Numbered from the stretch's first letter, positions 16,813 through 25,947 are shown. The stretch: 64,000 nt of DNA from Brucepastera parasyntrophica (GCF_022376835.1 NZ_CP084606.1:1978501-2042500); one strand, 5' to 3'. Notes: a model not told the origin generated them from the sequence alone. Numbers and translations: made by a program.

Positions 16813-19665
16813 TTACGGCGCGTCCTGCGGGAGCAGCACCGCCCTGACATAATTTCCGGTATCAAGATATGTGTTTGCCATTTGCCGCATTCGTTCGGGG
16901 GTTATCAGCTCTATGGTCGTTTCGGTGTCTTTTATTGCGTCTACGGGTATTCCCCTCATCAGAGACTGGGTTATTCTGCTCTGCCAGTATTTATTGTTTT
17001 TGAAACCGGTCTCGCTCGACCTCCGGTATGTTTCCCTGAGCTTGGTAATATATGACTGGGGCACGGCTGTATTCTGCAGCCAGTGTATCTGTTCAATAAC
17101 CGCATCGGAAAGAGCCTCTTCCCTTCCGGGCTCACAGCCGAATTCAATGCTTATTAAAAAGCGTGGTTTCGGATAACCTGTCAATGAGCCGTAAACGCTT
17201 ACTCCGTAAGACCCTCCCATTTTTTCCCTGATAACTTCTCTGAGCCTTATATCCATCAGGGACATAAATATGTCAAACAGCTCGTATTCTTCCGGCCCGA
17301 ATTCCACGTCACCGCCGAAGCCCATGTACACTCTGCTTTGTGGCTCAATCCCCATTTTCAGAGTGTCGGACACTACTCCGGAGGGGAACCCCTTTCCAGT
17401 GTATCGCGCGTCTTCTTTTTTTCCGGAAGAGGGCAGACTGCCTATATATTTTATACACAGGTCCTTTAATTCTTTTTCATTCGCGCTTCCGACAAATACA
17501 AAGGTAAAATCTCCCGCATCTGTAAAGCGTTCCCGGAAAATGGCTTCCGCGGTTTTCCGGTCCATTTCCGCAACAAGATTTTCACTCAAACGCTGCCGTC
17601 TCGGATCATTGTTATATACAAGTTTCCAGATTATATTTATAAACTGTTCCACGGGAGCGTTTTTCCGCGATTCAACTACAGCCTTTTGCTGGATAATATA
17701 GGATGCCCAGGCGGAATCGGTAAAATAGGGTTTTGAAAAATACAGATTGACCAATTGCAGCAGGGTTTCAATATCTTTGTTTGAAGAAATGCCGTCGAAC
17801 CCTTCCCATGAATCCGTCAGCCAGGGCGTCACCCGGACCGTTTTTGCCGCAAGTTTTTTTTCGAGTTCAATAGCGGAAAAATTATTCAGCCCTGACATAA
17901 GTGCATAGTCTATGGATGCTATGGATGACGGATAGTCCCTGTCCTGAACAAGGGACGCACCGCCTTTGCTGAACGCGTAAAAGAGATTTTCATTTGACAT
18001 AAAATCGGTTTTCAGAAAATAAACCTTCGCGCCGTTTGAAAGGATCCATTCCCTGATATCGGTTTTTGAATATTTTTTTTCCGCCGTTATTTTTCCTGAG
18101 GGACCCGGCAGATCACTGTCCTCAAAGAGCGGACGGGAACTGTTATCTTCCTCATAGGGAGTGAGCGGCTCCTCCGGAATCCAGTTTTGCCACAGATTGA
18201 AAAGCCCTGCCCTGTCCGGAATATCCGCCGCCGACTCCGGGGCGCTTATCATCATAATATTTCCCCGCCCGGTGAGCCAGTTTTCTACCGCTCCATTCAG
18301 GTCTTCCAGCGTAATATACGGAAGTATCTGCATATACAGATTGTACTGGTCACGTTTGGAAAGCATTGGTTCCCCGTACAGGAAAACCTGCAGCAGATCC
18401 CCTATCCGTTCTGACGAAAGGACTGTTTCGCTGTTAAGCCAGTCCTGCTCGACGGATTCCAGAAAAGTTTCCTTCTTGCGGGAAAATTCCGTTTCCGTTA
18501 TACCAAACTGCTGGAGCCTGAGCAGTTCGGTAATCATCATCTCAAACGCTTCTTCGAATCTTCCCGGCTGGGGAATCATTCCCAGATAGGAAAACCGGGA
18601 CGTTTTTGCGAGCTGCTGGAAGCCCGCATAGGTCGACAGCATTACAGGATCAGCGTCCTGGGTTTTTTCCGCCAGGCGGTCATTGAATATCGAAAGGGCC
18701 ATTCCTTTTATAACTTCTTCCCTGAACTGTCCTGCTGTTTTTATTCCCCGGAAATCCTTTTGCTCGAGGATTTGAATGGTTGTGTATTTCAGTTCAGGAT
18801 CACGGACTACAAGTATATCCGCCTCTGTCCGGGGCGGAACACTGTATTCCGGGAGAACCCTGGTTTCTTCCGGCGCGGGGATCGTTCCCATGGTTTTTTT
18901 GATGGCACTGACAAGTTTTTGCGGATCGGCGTCTCCCACAAGAATAACCGCCATGAGATCAGGGCGGTACCATTCCTTATAAAAATCAATAACCCTGTCC
19001 CTCGAAATGGTCCGTATTATTTCCGGGTCGCCGATGGGCAGGCGTTCCGCGTACTTTGAACCGTTGAACAGAAATGGAAGCTGTTTGTCCTGAACCCGGC
19101 CGTTCGCTCCGCGCCCGAGGCGCCATTCCTCAATTACAACGCCGCGTTCTTTTTCAAGCTCAGTTTCATCAAAGGTCAGGGCGCTGGCCCAGTCATGCAG
19201 GACCAGCAGGGCCTGATCCAGCATCTCGGGATCATCCGCCGGAACTTCAAGCATATATACGGTTTCATTAAATGATGTATAGGCATTGATTTCCGGACCG
19301 AATGCCATTCCGATCGATTCAAAATAATTTATAAGTTCGTTTTCGGCGAAGTGTTCCGTTCCATTAAAGGCCATGTGTTCTACAAAATGGGCCACCCCTT
19401 TCTGGTCGTCATCTTCAAGAATGGAACCCGCCTTAACAGCGAGCCGCAAAAAGATTCTGTTTTCCTCTTTGGGATTTCCCAGAACATAATAACTCATTCC
19501 ATTATCCAGTTTTCCGGTAAGAACCGCAGTGTCTGTTACAAGCGGCACGTTTTCATTAAAAGTTCCGTATTTGTTTGCGGGCCCCGAGCTGCAGCCGCCC
19601 AGAAACATGCACAGCAATACGCAAAGCACGAACCCTGCCCGGAAAAAATGTCTGAAATTATTCAT
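16813..19665 (-). CDS. M16-family zinc metalloprotease, lipoprotein
   Basis: A 950-residue two-half insulinase/pitrilysin-like protease. A lipoprotein signal ends at LGGC (Cys25), so it should be anchored in the periplasm or outer membrane. The inverted zinc motif HFVEH lies at residues 93-97 and the third ligand in ERGVVIEEW about 75 residues later. The C-terminal half (from about 480) is the inactive M16 repeat typical of the clamshell structure. Likely substrate: short periplasmic peptides. ATG 19665 follows AGGAGA at good spacing. Confidence 0.92.
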   Translation of the reverse strand: MNNFRHFFRAGFVLCVLLCMFLGGCSSGPANKYGTFNENVPLVTDTAVLTGKLDNGMSYYVLGNPKEENRIFLRLAVKAGSILEDDDQKGVAHFVEHMAFNGTEHFAENELINYFESIGMAFGPEINAYTSFNETVYMLEVPADDPEMLDQALLVLHDWASALTFDETELEKERGVVIEEWRLGRGANGRVQDKQLPFLFNGSKYAERLPIGDPEIIRTISRDRVIDFYKEWYRPDLMAVILVGDADPQKLVSAIKKTMGTIPAPEETRVLPEYSVPPRTEADILVVRDPELKYTTIQILEQKDFRGIKTAGQFREEVIKGMALSIFNDRLAEKTQDADPVMLSTYAGFQQLAKTSRFSYLGMIPQPGRFEEAFEMMITELLRLQQFGITETEFSRKKETFLESVEQDWLNSETVLSSERIGDLLQVFLYGEPMLSKRDQYNLYMQILPYITLEDLNGAVENWLTGRGNIMMISAPESAADIPDRAGLFNLWQNWIPEEPLTPYEEDNSSRPLFEDSDLPGPSGKITAEKKYSKTDIREWILSNGAKVYFLKTDFMSNENLFYAFSKGGASLVQDRDYPSSIASIDYALMSGLNNFSAIELEKKLAAKTVRVTPWLTDSWEGFDGISSNKDIETLLQLVNLYFSKPYFTDSAWASYIIQQKAVVESRKNAPVEQFINIIWKLVYNNDPRRQRLSENLVAEMDRKTAEAIFRERFTDAGDFTFVFVGSANEKELKDLCIKYIGSLPSSGKKEDARYTGKGFPSGVVSDTLKMGIEPQSRVYMGFGGDVEFGPEEYELFDIFMSLMDIRLREVIREKMGGSYGVSVYGSLTGYPKPRFLISIEFGCEPGREEALSDAVIEQIHWLQNTAVPQSYITKLRETYRRSSETGFKNNKYWQSRITQSLMRGIPVDAIKDTETTIELITPERMRQMANTYLDTGNYVRAVLLPQDAP

Positions 19666-19826
19666 ATGTTCTCCTGTTAATGAATTTTCTGGATTTTATT
19701 TGAAAGTCCGGTTTAATAAATTTCCTCTCGAACGAACTTCCCCGAAGAGATTCATTATATAAAAAGCATATACAAAAAACAATCTTGCGGGGCTGATGTA
19801 ACCTGCGCGGATAATAAATGTAAATG

Positions 19827-19863
19827 AGCTTCTTTCAAAACCCGGTTAGTTTTGAAAGAAGCT
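19827..19863. other. 15-bp perfect hairpin in intergenic region
   Basis: AGCTTCTTTCAAAAC at 19827-19841 pairs fully with 19849-19863 around a 7-base loop. The 343-bp gap 19666-20008 holds this hairpin and the nptA-side terminator; I see no gene there. Confidence 0.55.
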
Positions 19864-19896
19864 TTTAAAATAATATACGGAACTGTGTTTTGTCTT

Positions 19897-19930
19897 ATAA
19901 AAAACCGGCGGCAGAAAACTGCCGTCCGGT
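19897..19930 (-). terminator. Rho-independent terminator of the Na/Pi transporter gene
   Basis: On the minus strand, a GC-rich stem (19919-19929 with 19905-19914, loop TTTT) is followed directly by TTTTTTATAA. It lies about 80 bp past the transporter stop and is a textbook intrinsic terminator. Confidence 0.8.
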
Positions 19931-20008
19931 CCGGTTTGTATCCGGAATAAAAGGTCTGAGTCCGCAAAAGAGTATATACAACCCATGCGGATATTTCCCG
20001 ATGGGCTT

Positions 20009-21667
20009 TTACTTTGTCTGGGCCAGCATCTCCGCTATGCTGAACGCGTGATCGCCGATTTTCTCAATATTCCGGACAACATCAATGTACAGGAGCTCGC
20101 TTTTTACATCGGCCCCGTCTTCAAGACGCTTGCGGGCAACTTTTTTCAGATTTTTGCGGAAACGGTCAATCGCGTTTTCGAGCGTCTGGGCCGTCAGCAG
20201 TTCATCGCTGGTTAAATGTTTGTTTATATGTTCCTTGATAAAAACAAGGAATTTCTGGACCAGCGAAATATACGGAATAAGGCGTTCTATATCATCTTCC
20301 TGAAAGTCCATTTTCTTTTCGGCACTCTTATTCAAAAGCAGGGCAACGCTGTAACAGTCATCCGTCATGGATTCAAGTTCTTCTACAATCTGGAGCATAA
20401 GCAGCACATTTTTCTGGGACTTGTCGGACAGCGGCAGTTTTGAAGTTGACACCAGGTAATTTGACAGGCCCTCTTTCATCTGATCGGCATAATCTTCCAG
20501 TTCGGCAAGTTTGGTTATATATGAAGAAATAGGGTGTTCCTTGCTGTCGGAAAGACTGTCCGCCAGATAATCGACCATTTTTGCGGCTATATCTGTCATA
20601 TCCGCCAGCTCTTTTTCCGCCTGCATGATATAGCCTTCCGCGTTTTCCCTGTTACTCACAGATATGAATTCAAGACGGTATACTTCCGGTGTCTCATCCG
20701 CCTTCGGCTTGATAATAAATTCGGTAAGCCTTGCCAGCTGGTTTGTAAAGGGCAGAAAGAGCAGGGTACAAAGAACATTAAACACGGTATGAAGCATAGC
20801 GATATGGATAGTAATGGTTTCTTCAGGCGCGCCCGGGACCAGAAAGTCCACAAATGACAGAAACGGATAGAAAAATATCGCGGCGATAATGGTTCCTACC
20901 GTATTAAACAGCACATGCACAAGGGCTGCCCTCCGGGCATTTACCTTTGTTCCGATTGAAGCAAGAACCGCGTCCAGAGTTGTTCCGATATTGCTTCCGA
21001 GAACCATTGCGGCTGAAAATTCCCAGGTAAACAGCCCCCGGTAAGCGAGCGTAATAATGATGGCCGTTACCGCGCTTGAAGAGTTAATGATAGCCGTCAC
21101 AATTGTACCGGCCAGGATACCGATAATAACGCTGAGATAGCCCTTGTCCGCGAAAAACTGGAGAAAAGCCACATTTTCAGCGGTAACCGGGGGAAGGGCG
21201 TTTGAAAGCATATCGAGTCCCACAAAGAGGAGCCCGAAGCCCATTATGGCCTCTCCAAGTCCCTGTTTTTTCCACTTTTTAACAAAAGTAAGGAGAAACC
21301 CGATCCCGAAGGCCGGTACCGCAAACGCCGATAAGTTGAAACTGAAGCCTATGAGAGAAACAATCCAGGCCGTAAAGGTAGTACCTATATTTGCGCCGAA
21401 AATAACGCCTATAGCCTGTGTCAGTGTCAGCAGCCCTGCGTTTACAAAGGAAACAACCATAACGGTTGTCGCGCTTGACGATTGGATAATCATTGTGATG
21501 AACAAACCGGTAAGCACGGCAAGGAAGCGGTTCTTTGTCATAAAACCCAGAACCTTGTGCAGTCTTTCCCCTGCGGTTTTCTGGATGCCGTCGCTCATCA
21601 GTTTCATTCCATACAGAAGAAACCCAAGACTTCCGATAATCTGGAATATAATAGATACTACAGCCAT
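20009..21667 (-). CDS. Na+/phosphate cotransporter family protein with PhoU-like tail
   Basis: A NptA-type transporter. The N-terminal half (about 310 residues) has eight or so hydrophobic helices with two inverted repeats, each carrying the QSSSATT / NSSSAVT signature that binds Na+ and phosphate. The C-terminal half (about 340-550) is helical and soluble, resembling PhoU. It should import phosphate with sodium across the inner membrane. The frame reaches a TTG at 21700, but ATG 21667, preceded by GTGGAG and giving MAVVSIIFQIIGSLGFLLYG, is the usual family start. A clear terminator follows. Confidence 0.9.
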   Translation of the reverse strand: MAVVSIIFQIIGSLGFLLYGMKLMSDGIQKTAGERLHKVLGFMTKNRFLAVLTGLFITMIIQSSSATTVMVVSFVNAGLLTLTQAIGVIFGANIGTTFTAWIVSLIGFSFNLSAFAVPAFGIGFLLTFVKKWKKQGLGEAIMGFGLLFVGLDMLSNALPPVTAENVAFLQFFADKGYLSVIIGILAGTIVTAIINSSSAVTAIIITLAYRGLFTWEFSAAMVLGSNIGTTLDAVLASIGTKVNARRAALVHVLFNTVGTIIAAIFFYPFLSFVDFLVPGAPEETITIHIAMLHTVFNVLCTLLFLPFTNQLARLTEFIIKPKADETPEVYRLEFISVSNRENAEGYIMQAEKELADMTDIAAKMVDYLADSLSDSKEHPISSYITKLAELEDYADQMKEGLSNYLVSTSKLPLSDKSQKNVLLMLQIVEELESMTDDCYSVALLLNKSAEKKMDFQEDDIERLIPYISLVQKFLVFIKEHINKHLTSDELLTAQTLENAIDRFRKNLKKVARKRLEDGADVKSELLYIDVVRNIEKIGDHAFSIAEMLAQTK

Positions 21668-21742
21668 GCTCCACTGTAGCAAAAAAATGCGGTAATTCAA
21701 CTATTCCGTACAGGTCCGGAAAAAGATTTTCAGGAAGGTGTC

Positions 21743-22360
21743 TTACATTTCTTTTGTCAGAAATACAGGATACACATCCCGGGATTTTTCCCTGGTCATG
21801 TTTTCCGGGTCTACATTATAATAATACGGGGTATATTCAAACCTCAGTTTGGTATCTTCAAGATAAAAACGTATGCCGGCGTCAAAAGCGACCGCCCTGT
21901 AAATGTTTCCGTCAGCAGGCATGTCCCGGTAAAAAAGCTGCTGTTCCTTCCAGCGCAGTTCCCTGTCATGTAATACTATACCGCACACACCATTGACTAC
22001 CGCTTCCATTGTATGGTCCTTAACTGTTGAGGACACCATCCGCATGGTTCCTGTCAGGGCCTCGCTGCTTTTCCGCTCCGCGATATCATATTGAAAAACA
22101 CTTGCGCCCGTAAAATCCTTTTTTACCGATATGCGTTTTTTTTCGGAATCAAGAATATATATTTTTTCCCGGGTGACTGTTGTCATCGCAAAGCGGAATC
22201 CGGTCGGCGAATATATCAGATCAGAAAAAAACATTTCGTCCGCATAGCTGCCCTCCAGATTTCCTCCTTCAAGGCTGTACAGAACTTCATCTGTCTTCAG
22301 CGCCCTGCCGGTAACATACTTTTTTATAAACTCAAGAACGGCTGTATTCTGTTCAGTCAT
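21743..22360 (-). CDS. Conserved-type hypothetical protein, 205 aa
   Basis: I do not recognise this protein. It has no signal peptide or membrane segment, so it is cytoplasmic. A short helical N-terminus (TEQNTAVLEFIKKYVTGRAL) precedes a beta-rich body with many aromatic residues and alternating hydrophobic strands. It lies 43 bp upstream of the Na/Pi transporter start on the same strand and may be co-transcribed with it; no functional link can be claimed. The reading frame is uninterrupted, with codon use like its neighbours. Confidence 0.7.
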   Translation of the reverse strand: MTEQNTAVLEFIKKYVTGRALKTDEVLYSLEGGNLEGSYADEMFFSDLIYSPTGFRFAMTTVTREKIYILDSEKKRISVKKDFTGASVFQYDIAERKSSEALTGTMRMVSSTVKDHTMEAVVNGVCGIVLHDRELRWKEQQLFYRDMPADGNIYRAVAFDAGIRFYLEDTKLRFEYTPYYYNVDPENMTREKSRDVYPVFLTKEM

Positions 22361-22485
22361 ACGGCTTCTCCTCCAGAATTCCAGTATTTATCATATCCGC
22401 TCCCTTTATCAATACAGGAATTTATCTCTGACAGCGGCGAAAGTTCTTTCGGAGACATAAATAATAATAAAAAGAGTGATATTTT

Positions 22486-22535
22486 ATACTTTATGTAAAA
22501 TAAACTTGACATAAAGTATAATGTAGTGTATATTC
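22486..22535 (+). promoter_or_regulatory. Promoter with overlapping 12-bp inverted-repeat operator
   Basis: TTGACA at 22507-22512 and TATATT at 22530-22535 are 17 bp apart, 41 bp before the downstream ATG. TATACTTTATGT (22486-22497) and its exact inverse ACATAAAGTATA (22510-22521) bracket the -35 box. The XRE repressor encoded at 23054 is the natural candidate to bind here. Confidence 0.75.
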
Positions 22536-22576
22536 TGAATAACAGATTTTACTTTATTGAAAAGGAGAATACCCTT

Positions 22577-23061
22577 ATGTCGTATCAAAGCAAAAGAACC
22601 ATTACCAGTATGGTCACAGGCATCATCCTTGCTGCCGTCTATATTATCTATGCCACGGGAAAAACCGCTCCCGGTCCGGATAATCTGAAGGCCTGGGCTC
22701 TTCTGATGCTGATTTTTATCGGAATCGGAATTGCCGCAGTGATTATAATCCAGATTTTTTCAACATAGCTTTTTCCATCGGAGTAGCGGTTAAGGAACAG
22801 AACAGATGTGATAAGGAAGTCGAGAAGATTATTTCAGCTACAATGACTGAGGATGAAATGGATAAGCTTATCAGTATGAAAACAGCCCGCAGCGGATACA
22901 TGTTCGCCGGTATCGGCTTTATCGGAGTCCTCACGGCGCTGGCTCTTGGAGCTCCCGCCATTGCGGCTCTGCATATCCTGTTTGGGACCTTTGCCGCCGG
23001 ATCGATTATGGAAGGCGCCATGAGCATTTATCTGTACGAAAAGGGCGTCCGGAATGGGTAA
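22577..23061 (+). pseudogene. Integral membrane protein of the XRE-linked type, frameshifted
   Basis: ATG 22577 follows AAGGAG. The first frame (two membrane helices) stops at 22766-22768 after IIIQIFST; the next frame continues FNIAFSIGVAVKEQ, a charged linker TEDEMDKLI, and two more helices to the TAA at 23059-23061. One missing T in TTTTTT at 22755-22760 restores a 161-residue, four-helix protein. Similar proteins are found directly before small XRE regulators in many bacteria; their role is unknown. It overlaps the XRE gene by 8 bp, so the two form one operon. Confidence 0.75.
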
Positions 23062-23287
23062 AAAGCTGGTTATTACCAATAATATCCGGAAGCTCCGGTT
23101 TTTCGCAAACGAAATGACGCAGCACGAACTGGCGGAAAAGGCGGGGACTTCCCGGCAAACCATTGTGGCCCTGGAAGCGGGCAAATACACACCTTCACTG
23201 GAATTGGCCTTCCGGCTGGCGGATGTTTTTGGGGTGCCTATCGGAGAAGTCTTTGAATGCAAGCCGGAGAATGAGCAAAACGGCTGA
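23054..23287 (+). CDS. Small XRE-family transcriptional regulator
   Basis: A 77-residue, single-domain helix-turn-helix protein. [19 protein letters not shown] is helix 1-2 and [18 protein letters not shown] the recognition helix region; [17 protein letters not shown] completes the Cro/C1 five-helix fold. It probably represses its own operon through the inverted repeat at 22486-22521. The start codon overlaps the end of the membrane-protein gene (ATGGGTAA), giving translational coupling. Confidence 0.88.
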   Translation: MGKKLVITNNIRKLRFFANEMTQHELAEKAGTSRQTIVALEAGKYTPSLELAFRLADVFGVPIGEVFECKPENEQNG

Positions 23288-23404
23288 TACCGTGAAGGCC
23301 ATTGTGCGGCCGGAATACAGTCCTGCATTTTTCAGGATGGGATTATTTTTAAAATAATACGAATGGTGATGATGTCCGGCATTGGTAATAACAATATATT
23401 TTAT

Positions 23405-23452
23405 CATAATATATCACATTGCGTTATATCATAACGTGATATAACGCAATGT
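23405..23452. promoter_or_regulatory. Long palindrome sharing an operator-like motif with the padR promoter
   Basis: A 16-bp perfect stem (23416-23431 with 23437-23452) around TAACG. Its left shoulder CATAATATATCAC then TTGCG resembles 25914-25937 (about 20 of 24 bases). It may be an operator or a terminator for the XRE operon; no T run follows on the plus strand. Confidence 0.5.
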
Positions 23453-23785
23453 AAAAAACTTCTTTCACCAGCAGGAAACGCGGAGAATCAGTTTCCGGAT
23501 ATCTCCAGAAATGAGGTAATGCGTCCGTCCGGGCGGCAGGATTCGAGTACTCCGAATTCCGGGTCATAATATGTTCCCCGGAAATAAAGGGTCCGGTTGG
23601 AATATTCCGGCATCCGGACTGTCAGTATGCAAATATCCGGGAACACAGGAGCCCCTTATTCCGGGGAAGGTTTTTTACGTTTACCCGGAGGTTCCGTTCC
23701 GGGCGGTGGATCCCGTACCGGTCAAGGGCCTCAATTATCTGGCCCCAGGTTTTACTGTTCGGCTGTGGGACACAGGTCCCTGATT
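23453..23785 (-). other. Decayed or frameshifted coding remnant, unidentified
   Basis: No long intact frame. On the minus strand, pieces in different frames look protein-like: WGQIIEALDRYGIHRPERNL and NVKNLP (about 23680-23750), then EYSNRTLYFRGTYYDPEFG and PDGRITSFLEISGN ending about 23490. Codon character resembles the neighbours, so a gene with several frame errors, or one in decay, is likely. I do not recognise the family. The plus-strand frames across here are shadows. Confidence 0.4.
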
Positions 23786-24106
23786 CTATTTTCCGGTATT
23801 TTCTGTCCGGGGTCGGGGGGAATCTTTTTCCGCTGTTTCTTCAACCGGACGCATGGTCACCGAAAATGCCGCTTCCGTTTTTCCCTGCGGACATATCCGG
23901 CTCAGGAGCTGTCTGTTCACGGGAACAGATATATCCCTTTTCCCCGGTGGATGAGAGAACATTCATAAGCTTCCCTGTTTATTTTTCCCTTCACCTTGGA
24001 AGCTCCTTTTCTGCCGAATATCTCCCCTGCATTAAAAGGAAGTTCCGGCGCGATTCGGTCCTTCGGAGGGGATTTCCGCCGGCGTCAGGGTAAAGCTGTA
24101 TCCCAT
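23786..24106 (-). pseudogene. DUF1905-like protein, multiply frameshifted
   Basis: Three consecutive minus-strand pieces assemble into a DUF1905-type beta-barrel: MGYSFTLTPAEIPSEG (from ATG 24106), GEIFGRKGASKVKGKINREA with SLIHRGKGIYLFP, and VNRQLLSRI with FSVTMRPVEE to a TAG at 23786-23788. The family pattern (phe-gly-lys-arg-gly, val-lys-gly, leucine-pro-val-asn) is recognisable. Joining needs one base removed near TTTT (24030s) and one added near CCCG. The ATG overlaps the GNAT stop as TAATG, so it was the third gene of the merR operon. Function unknown. Confidence 0.5.
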
Positions 24107-24606
24107 TACCGCCTCCCCATTTCTTTTTCCATGATGTACATTTCGCTGCGCGGGTCTCCCGGATTTTCAATCTTTACGATTTTAAATCCCAGCTTGTTCA
24201 CATAAAAATTGTGATTGCGTTTGGAAAACCCCGGGGTTTCCGTTCTCCAGGTTACTGTCTGGGGATATTCCGATTCGATGAACTTCCAGACCGTCCGTCC
24301 CAGCCCTTTGTCCTGCAGTTCCGGGTCGATGAACATACAGCCGAGCTTGTTTTCCCGGGAACTGAAAACCCATACGATAACCGCCCCGATCAGTTTTCCG
24401 TCTTTTTCGATTTTCCAGGCAGAGCTTGCGGGGTGCAGTCCCCATTTCCTCAAAAAGCTTCCGTCGTCATAACCGTCGGGTCCGCCGCTTTCCTCTCCGA
24501 GGTGGCGCCGTGAATCCTCATCAAAGGCCCGTTTCATGACGGCGGTAAGCTCGGGAATGTCCTCTTTCCTCATGATATTAAAGGTAAGTCCGTTATACTG
24601 TTTCAT
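24106..24606 (-). CDS. GNAT-family N-acetyltransferase
   Basis: A 166-residue acetyltransferase. The N-terminal IRPxD-like MRKEDIPELTAVMKRAF is helix 1; GAVIVWVF is the central strand, and FIDPELQDKGLGRTVWKFIE (about 93-112) is motif A, whose Q-x-x-G-x-G/A-like QDKGLG binds the acetyl-CoA pyrophosphate. ETPGFSKRNHNFYVNKLGF is motif B. The acceptor is unknown; linkage to a MerR regulator suggests drug or metabolite modification. It starts within the MerR stop codon (ATGA) and ends within the next start (TAATG), so translation is coupled on both sides. Confidence 0.88.
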   Translation of the reverse strand: MKQYNGLTFNIMRKEDIPELTAVMKRAFDEDSRRHLGEESGGPDGYDDGSFLRKWGLHPASSAWKIEKDGKLIGAVIVWVFSSRENKLGCMFIDPELQDKGLGRTVWKFIESEYPQTVTWRTETPGFSKRNHNFYVNKLGFKIVKIENPGDPRSEMYIMEKEMGRR

Positions 24607-25610
24607 GTATGGTTCTCTCCGCTGTCTTCTTTAAGCCGGATTGGAAACAGCAGGTCAAACTGATGGCCATTATACTCCGCGTTCCCCGGCCGGGCATAAT
24701 ACAGATAGCCGAGATGTTCCTCAAGCAGGCCGCCCATGTGTTCCCCGCCGTCACAGATATCGTTGGGAGCGTACTTCGGATTGTCATTAACGACCCAGTC
24801 CGCAAGCCACTGCCACTCATGAAAATTGGGCATCACTATCATGTGGGCCGCGTAGAGTCCTCCCTCAAACCGTTTTTTTTCCAGCGGGGCAGGAACGGCC
24901 ATATTATCCGGAATGGTTATCCAGAATTCATATCCGTAGATCTGGTTTTCCTGTGTAGGACTCGGGTGGTTAAACCCGAAGAGTCGGGCGTCCGGTTTAA
25001 TCTCATACAGTTTCTGTTCCTGCACAAAGTCGTCAATCATCTTTCCCGCGGTATCTTCGGGGTTTTCCCCGATATAGTGGGCCGCCGCAACCGTGCAGGG
25101 GGGAAGATATACAATCCGTACATCTTTCAGTTTTGTCAGGCTTTTGTGCGCGCTGTTCAGTTCTTCCATGGATTTCTCCTCCTTGAATTGTATTCGTGTT
25201 AAGGAGAGAGCGTTGATCGCTTTCAGCAGTGTTTCATCTGTAGTCAGTTCGAACCTTATATTCATTTGTGCTTTCCGGCTGAGTTCATCGATAAGCTGTT
25301 CGAGAATGGTCCGTATTGTCGAAAGGGCCGTTATCTCATCGCTGAGTTCCTCCACCTGATCACTGAAAGCCTCGATTGCTGTTACCGCATCGCCGTTTTT
25401 CAGAATGTCATGTATCTGTTTCAGCGGTATCCGCAGCTTCCGCAGGATGATGATCTGGTTCAGTCTTCTTACCGATTGTTCGGTATACATGCGGTAGGCA
25501 TATCCTTCCCTCCGGATACTTTCAATCAGCCCCAGCTCTTCATAATAGCGCAGTGTTCTTGTTGAAATACCGAAACCCCGTGAAACCTCACTGACTGTTT
25601 TCAGCTCCAT
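24603..25610 (-). CDS. MerR-family regulator with GyrI-like effector domain
   Basis: A 335-residue regulator. The winged helix-turn-helix occupies residues 1-70: SEVSRGFGISTRTLRYYEELGLI, then REGYAYRMYTEQSVRRLNQI. A dimerisation coiled coil follows (about 75-125), and the C-terminal part (about 170-330) is a GyrI-like small-molecule-binding domain with PCTVAAAHYIGE and YGYEFWITIPD. This is the BmrR/TipA-type plan: the effector binds the C-terminal domain and the protein untwists a long-spacer promoter. It heads the operon with the GNAT and DUF1905 genes. Confidence 0.9.
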   Translation of the reverse strand: MELKTVSEVSRGFGISTRTLRYYEELGLIESIRREGYAYRMYTEQSVRRLNQIIILRKLRIPLKQIHDILKNGDAVTAIEAFSDQVEELSDEITALSTIRTILEQLIDELSRKAQMNIRFELTTDETLLKAINALSLTRIQFKEEKSMEELNSAHKSLTKLKDVRIVYLPPCTVAAAHYIGENPEDTAGKMIDDFVQEQKLYEIKPDARLFGFNHPSPTQENQIYGYEFWITIPDNMAVPAPLEKKRFEGGLYAAHMIVMPNFHEWQWLADWVVNDNPKYAPNDICDGGEHMGGLLEEHLGYLYYARPGNAEYNGHQFDLLFPIRLKEDSGENHT

Positions 25611-25700
25611 CCGTAACCTCCATGGCAGTCACAATAAAGTACGCCGCGACGTCAAAGTCAATAAAAAGTGCGGTAATGACCGTTTTTTTGCTTTTTTCAT

Positions 25701-25768
25701 ATAATAAAATACACCGCAGAGCAGGCAGACCTTCGGTCTGGAGTATTAAATCCCCGTCATGAATAAAA
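25701..25768 (-). repeat. Dispersed intergenic element, copy 4 (diverged, about 68 bp)
   Basis: On the minus strand it starts TTTATTCATGACGGGG, then ATTTAATACTCC, an inner hairpin CAGACCGAAGGTCTG, and ends CTGCTCTGCGGTG then TATTTTATTAT. Ends match the other three copies with several substitutions. It lies upstream of merR. The rest of the 25611-25947 gap holds the padR promoter and operator. Confidence 0.55.
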
Positions 25769-25868
25769 AGTATAGCACGAAATCCGCTAAGGGAAAAATC
25801 GGGGACATCTGAACAGTTGAAGAAAAGATACGGAGTTGCGCAAAGGGCCCGCGAAGCGGTGTTTTTTC

Positions 25869-25937
25869 TTGACATATATCGCGGTGTGATATATATAATG
25901 GTATATATCACACCATAATATATCACGCTGCGGTATA
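25869..25937 (+). promoter_or_regulatory. padR promoter with 13-bp inverted-repeat operator
   Basis: TTGACA (25869-25874) and TATATA (25892-25897) are 17 bp apart; TATAAT at 25894 gives a 19-bp alternative. GGTGTGATATATA (25883-25895) and its exact inverse at 25902-25914 cover the -10 region. ATATATCAC-NNN-GCG-type motifs occur on both sides. Autorepression by the PadR protein at 25948 is the likely use. Confidence 0.75.
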
Positions 25938-25947
25938 AGGGAATAAT

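Noticed and set aside
16871..19680. Several open frames of 65-143 codons on the plus strand opposite the M16 protease
   Set aside because: They are low in typical start context and composition and mirror the codon structure of the strongly supported M16 gene; no family motif appears.
23571..24205. Plus-strand frames of 60-120 codons in the 23.5-24.2 kb gap
   Set aside because: Their peptides are Pro/Gly/Ser/Phe-rich shadows of minus-strand coding remnants (DUF1905-like and another), which make better protein sense.
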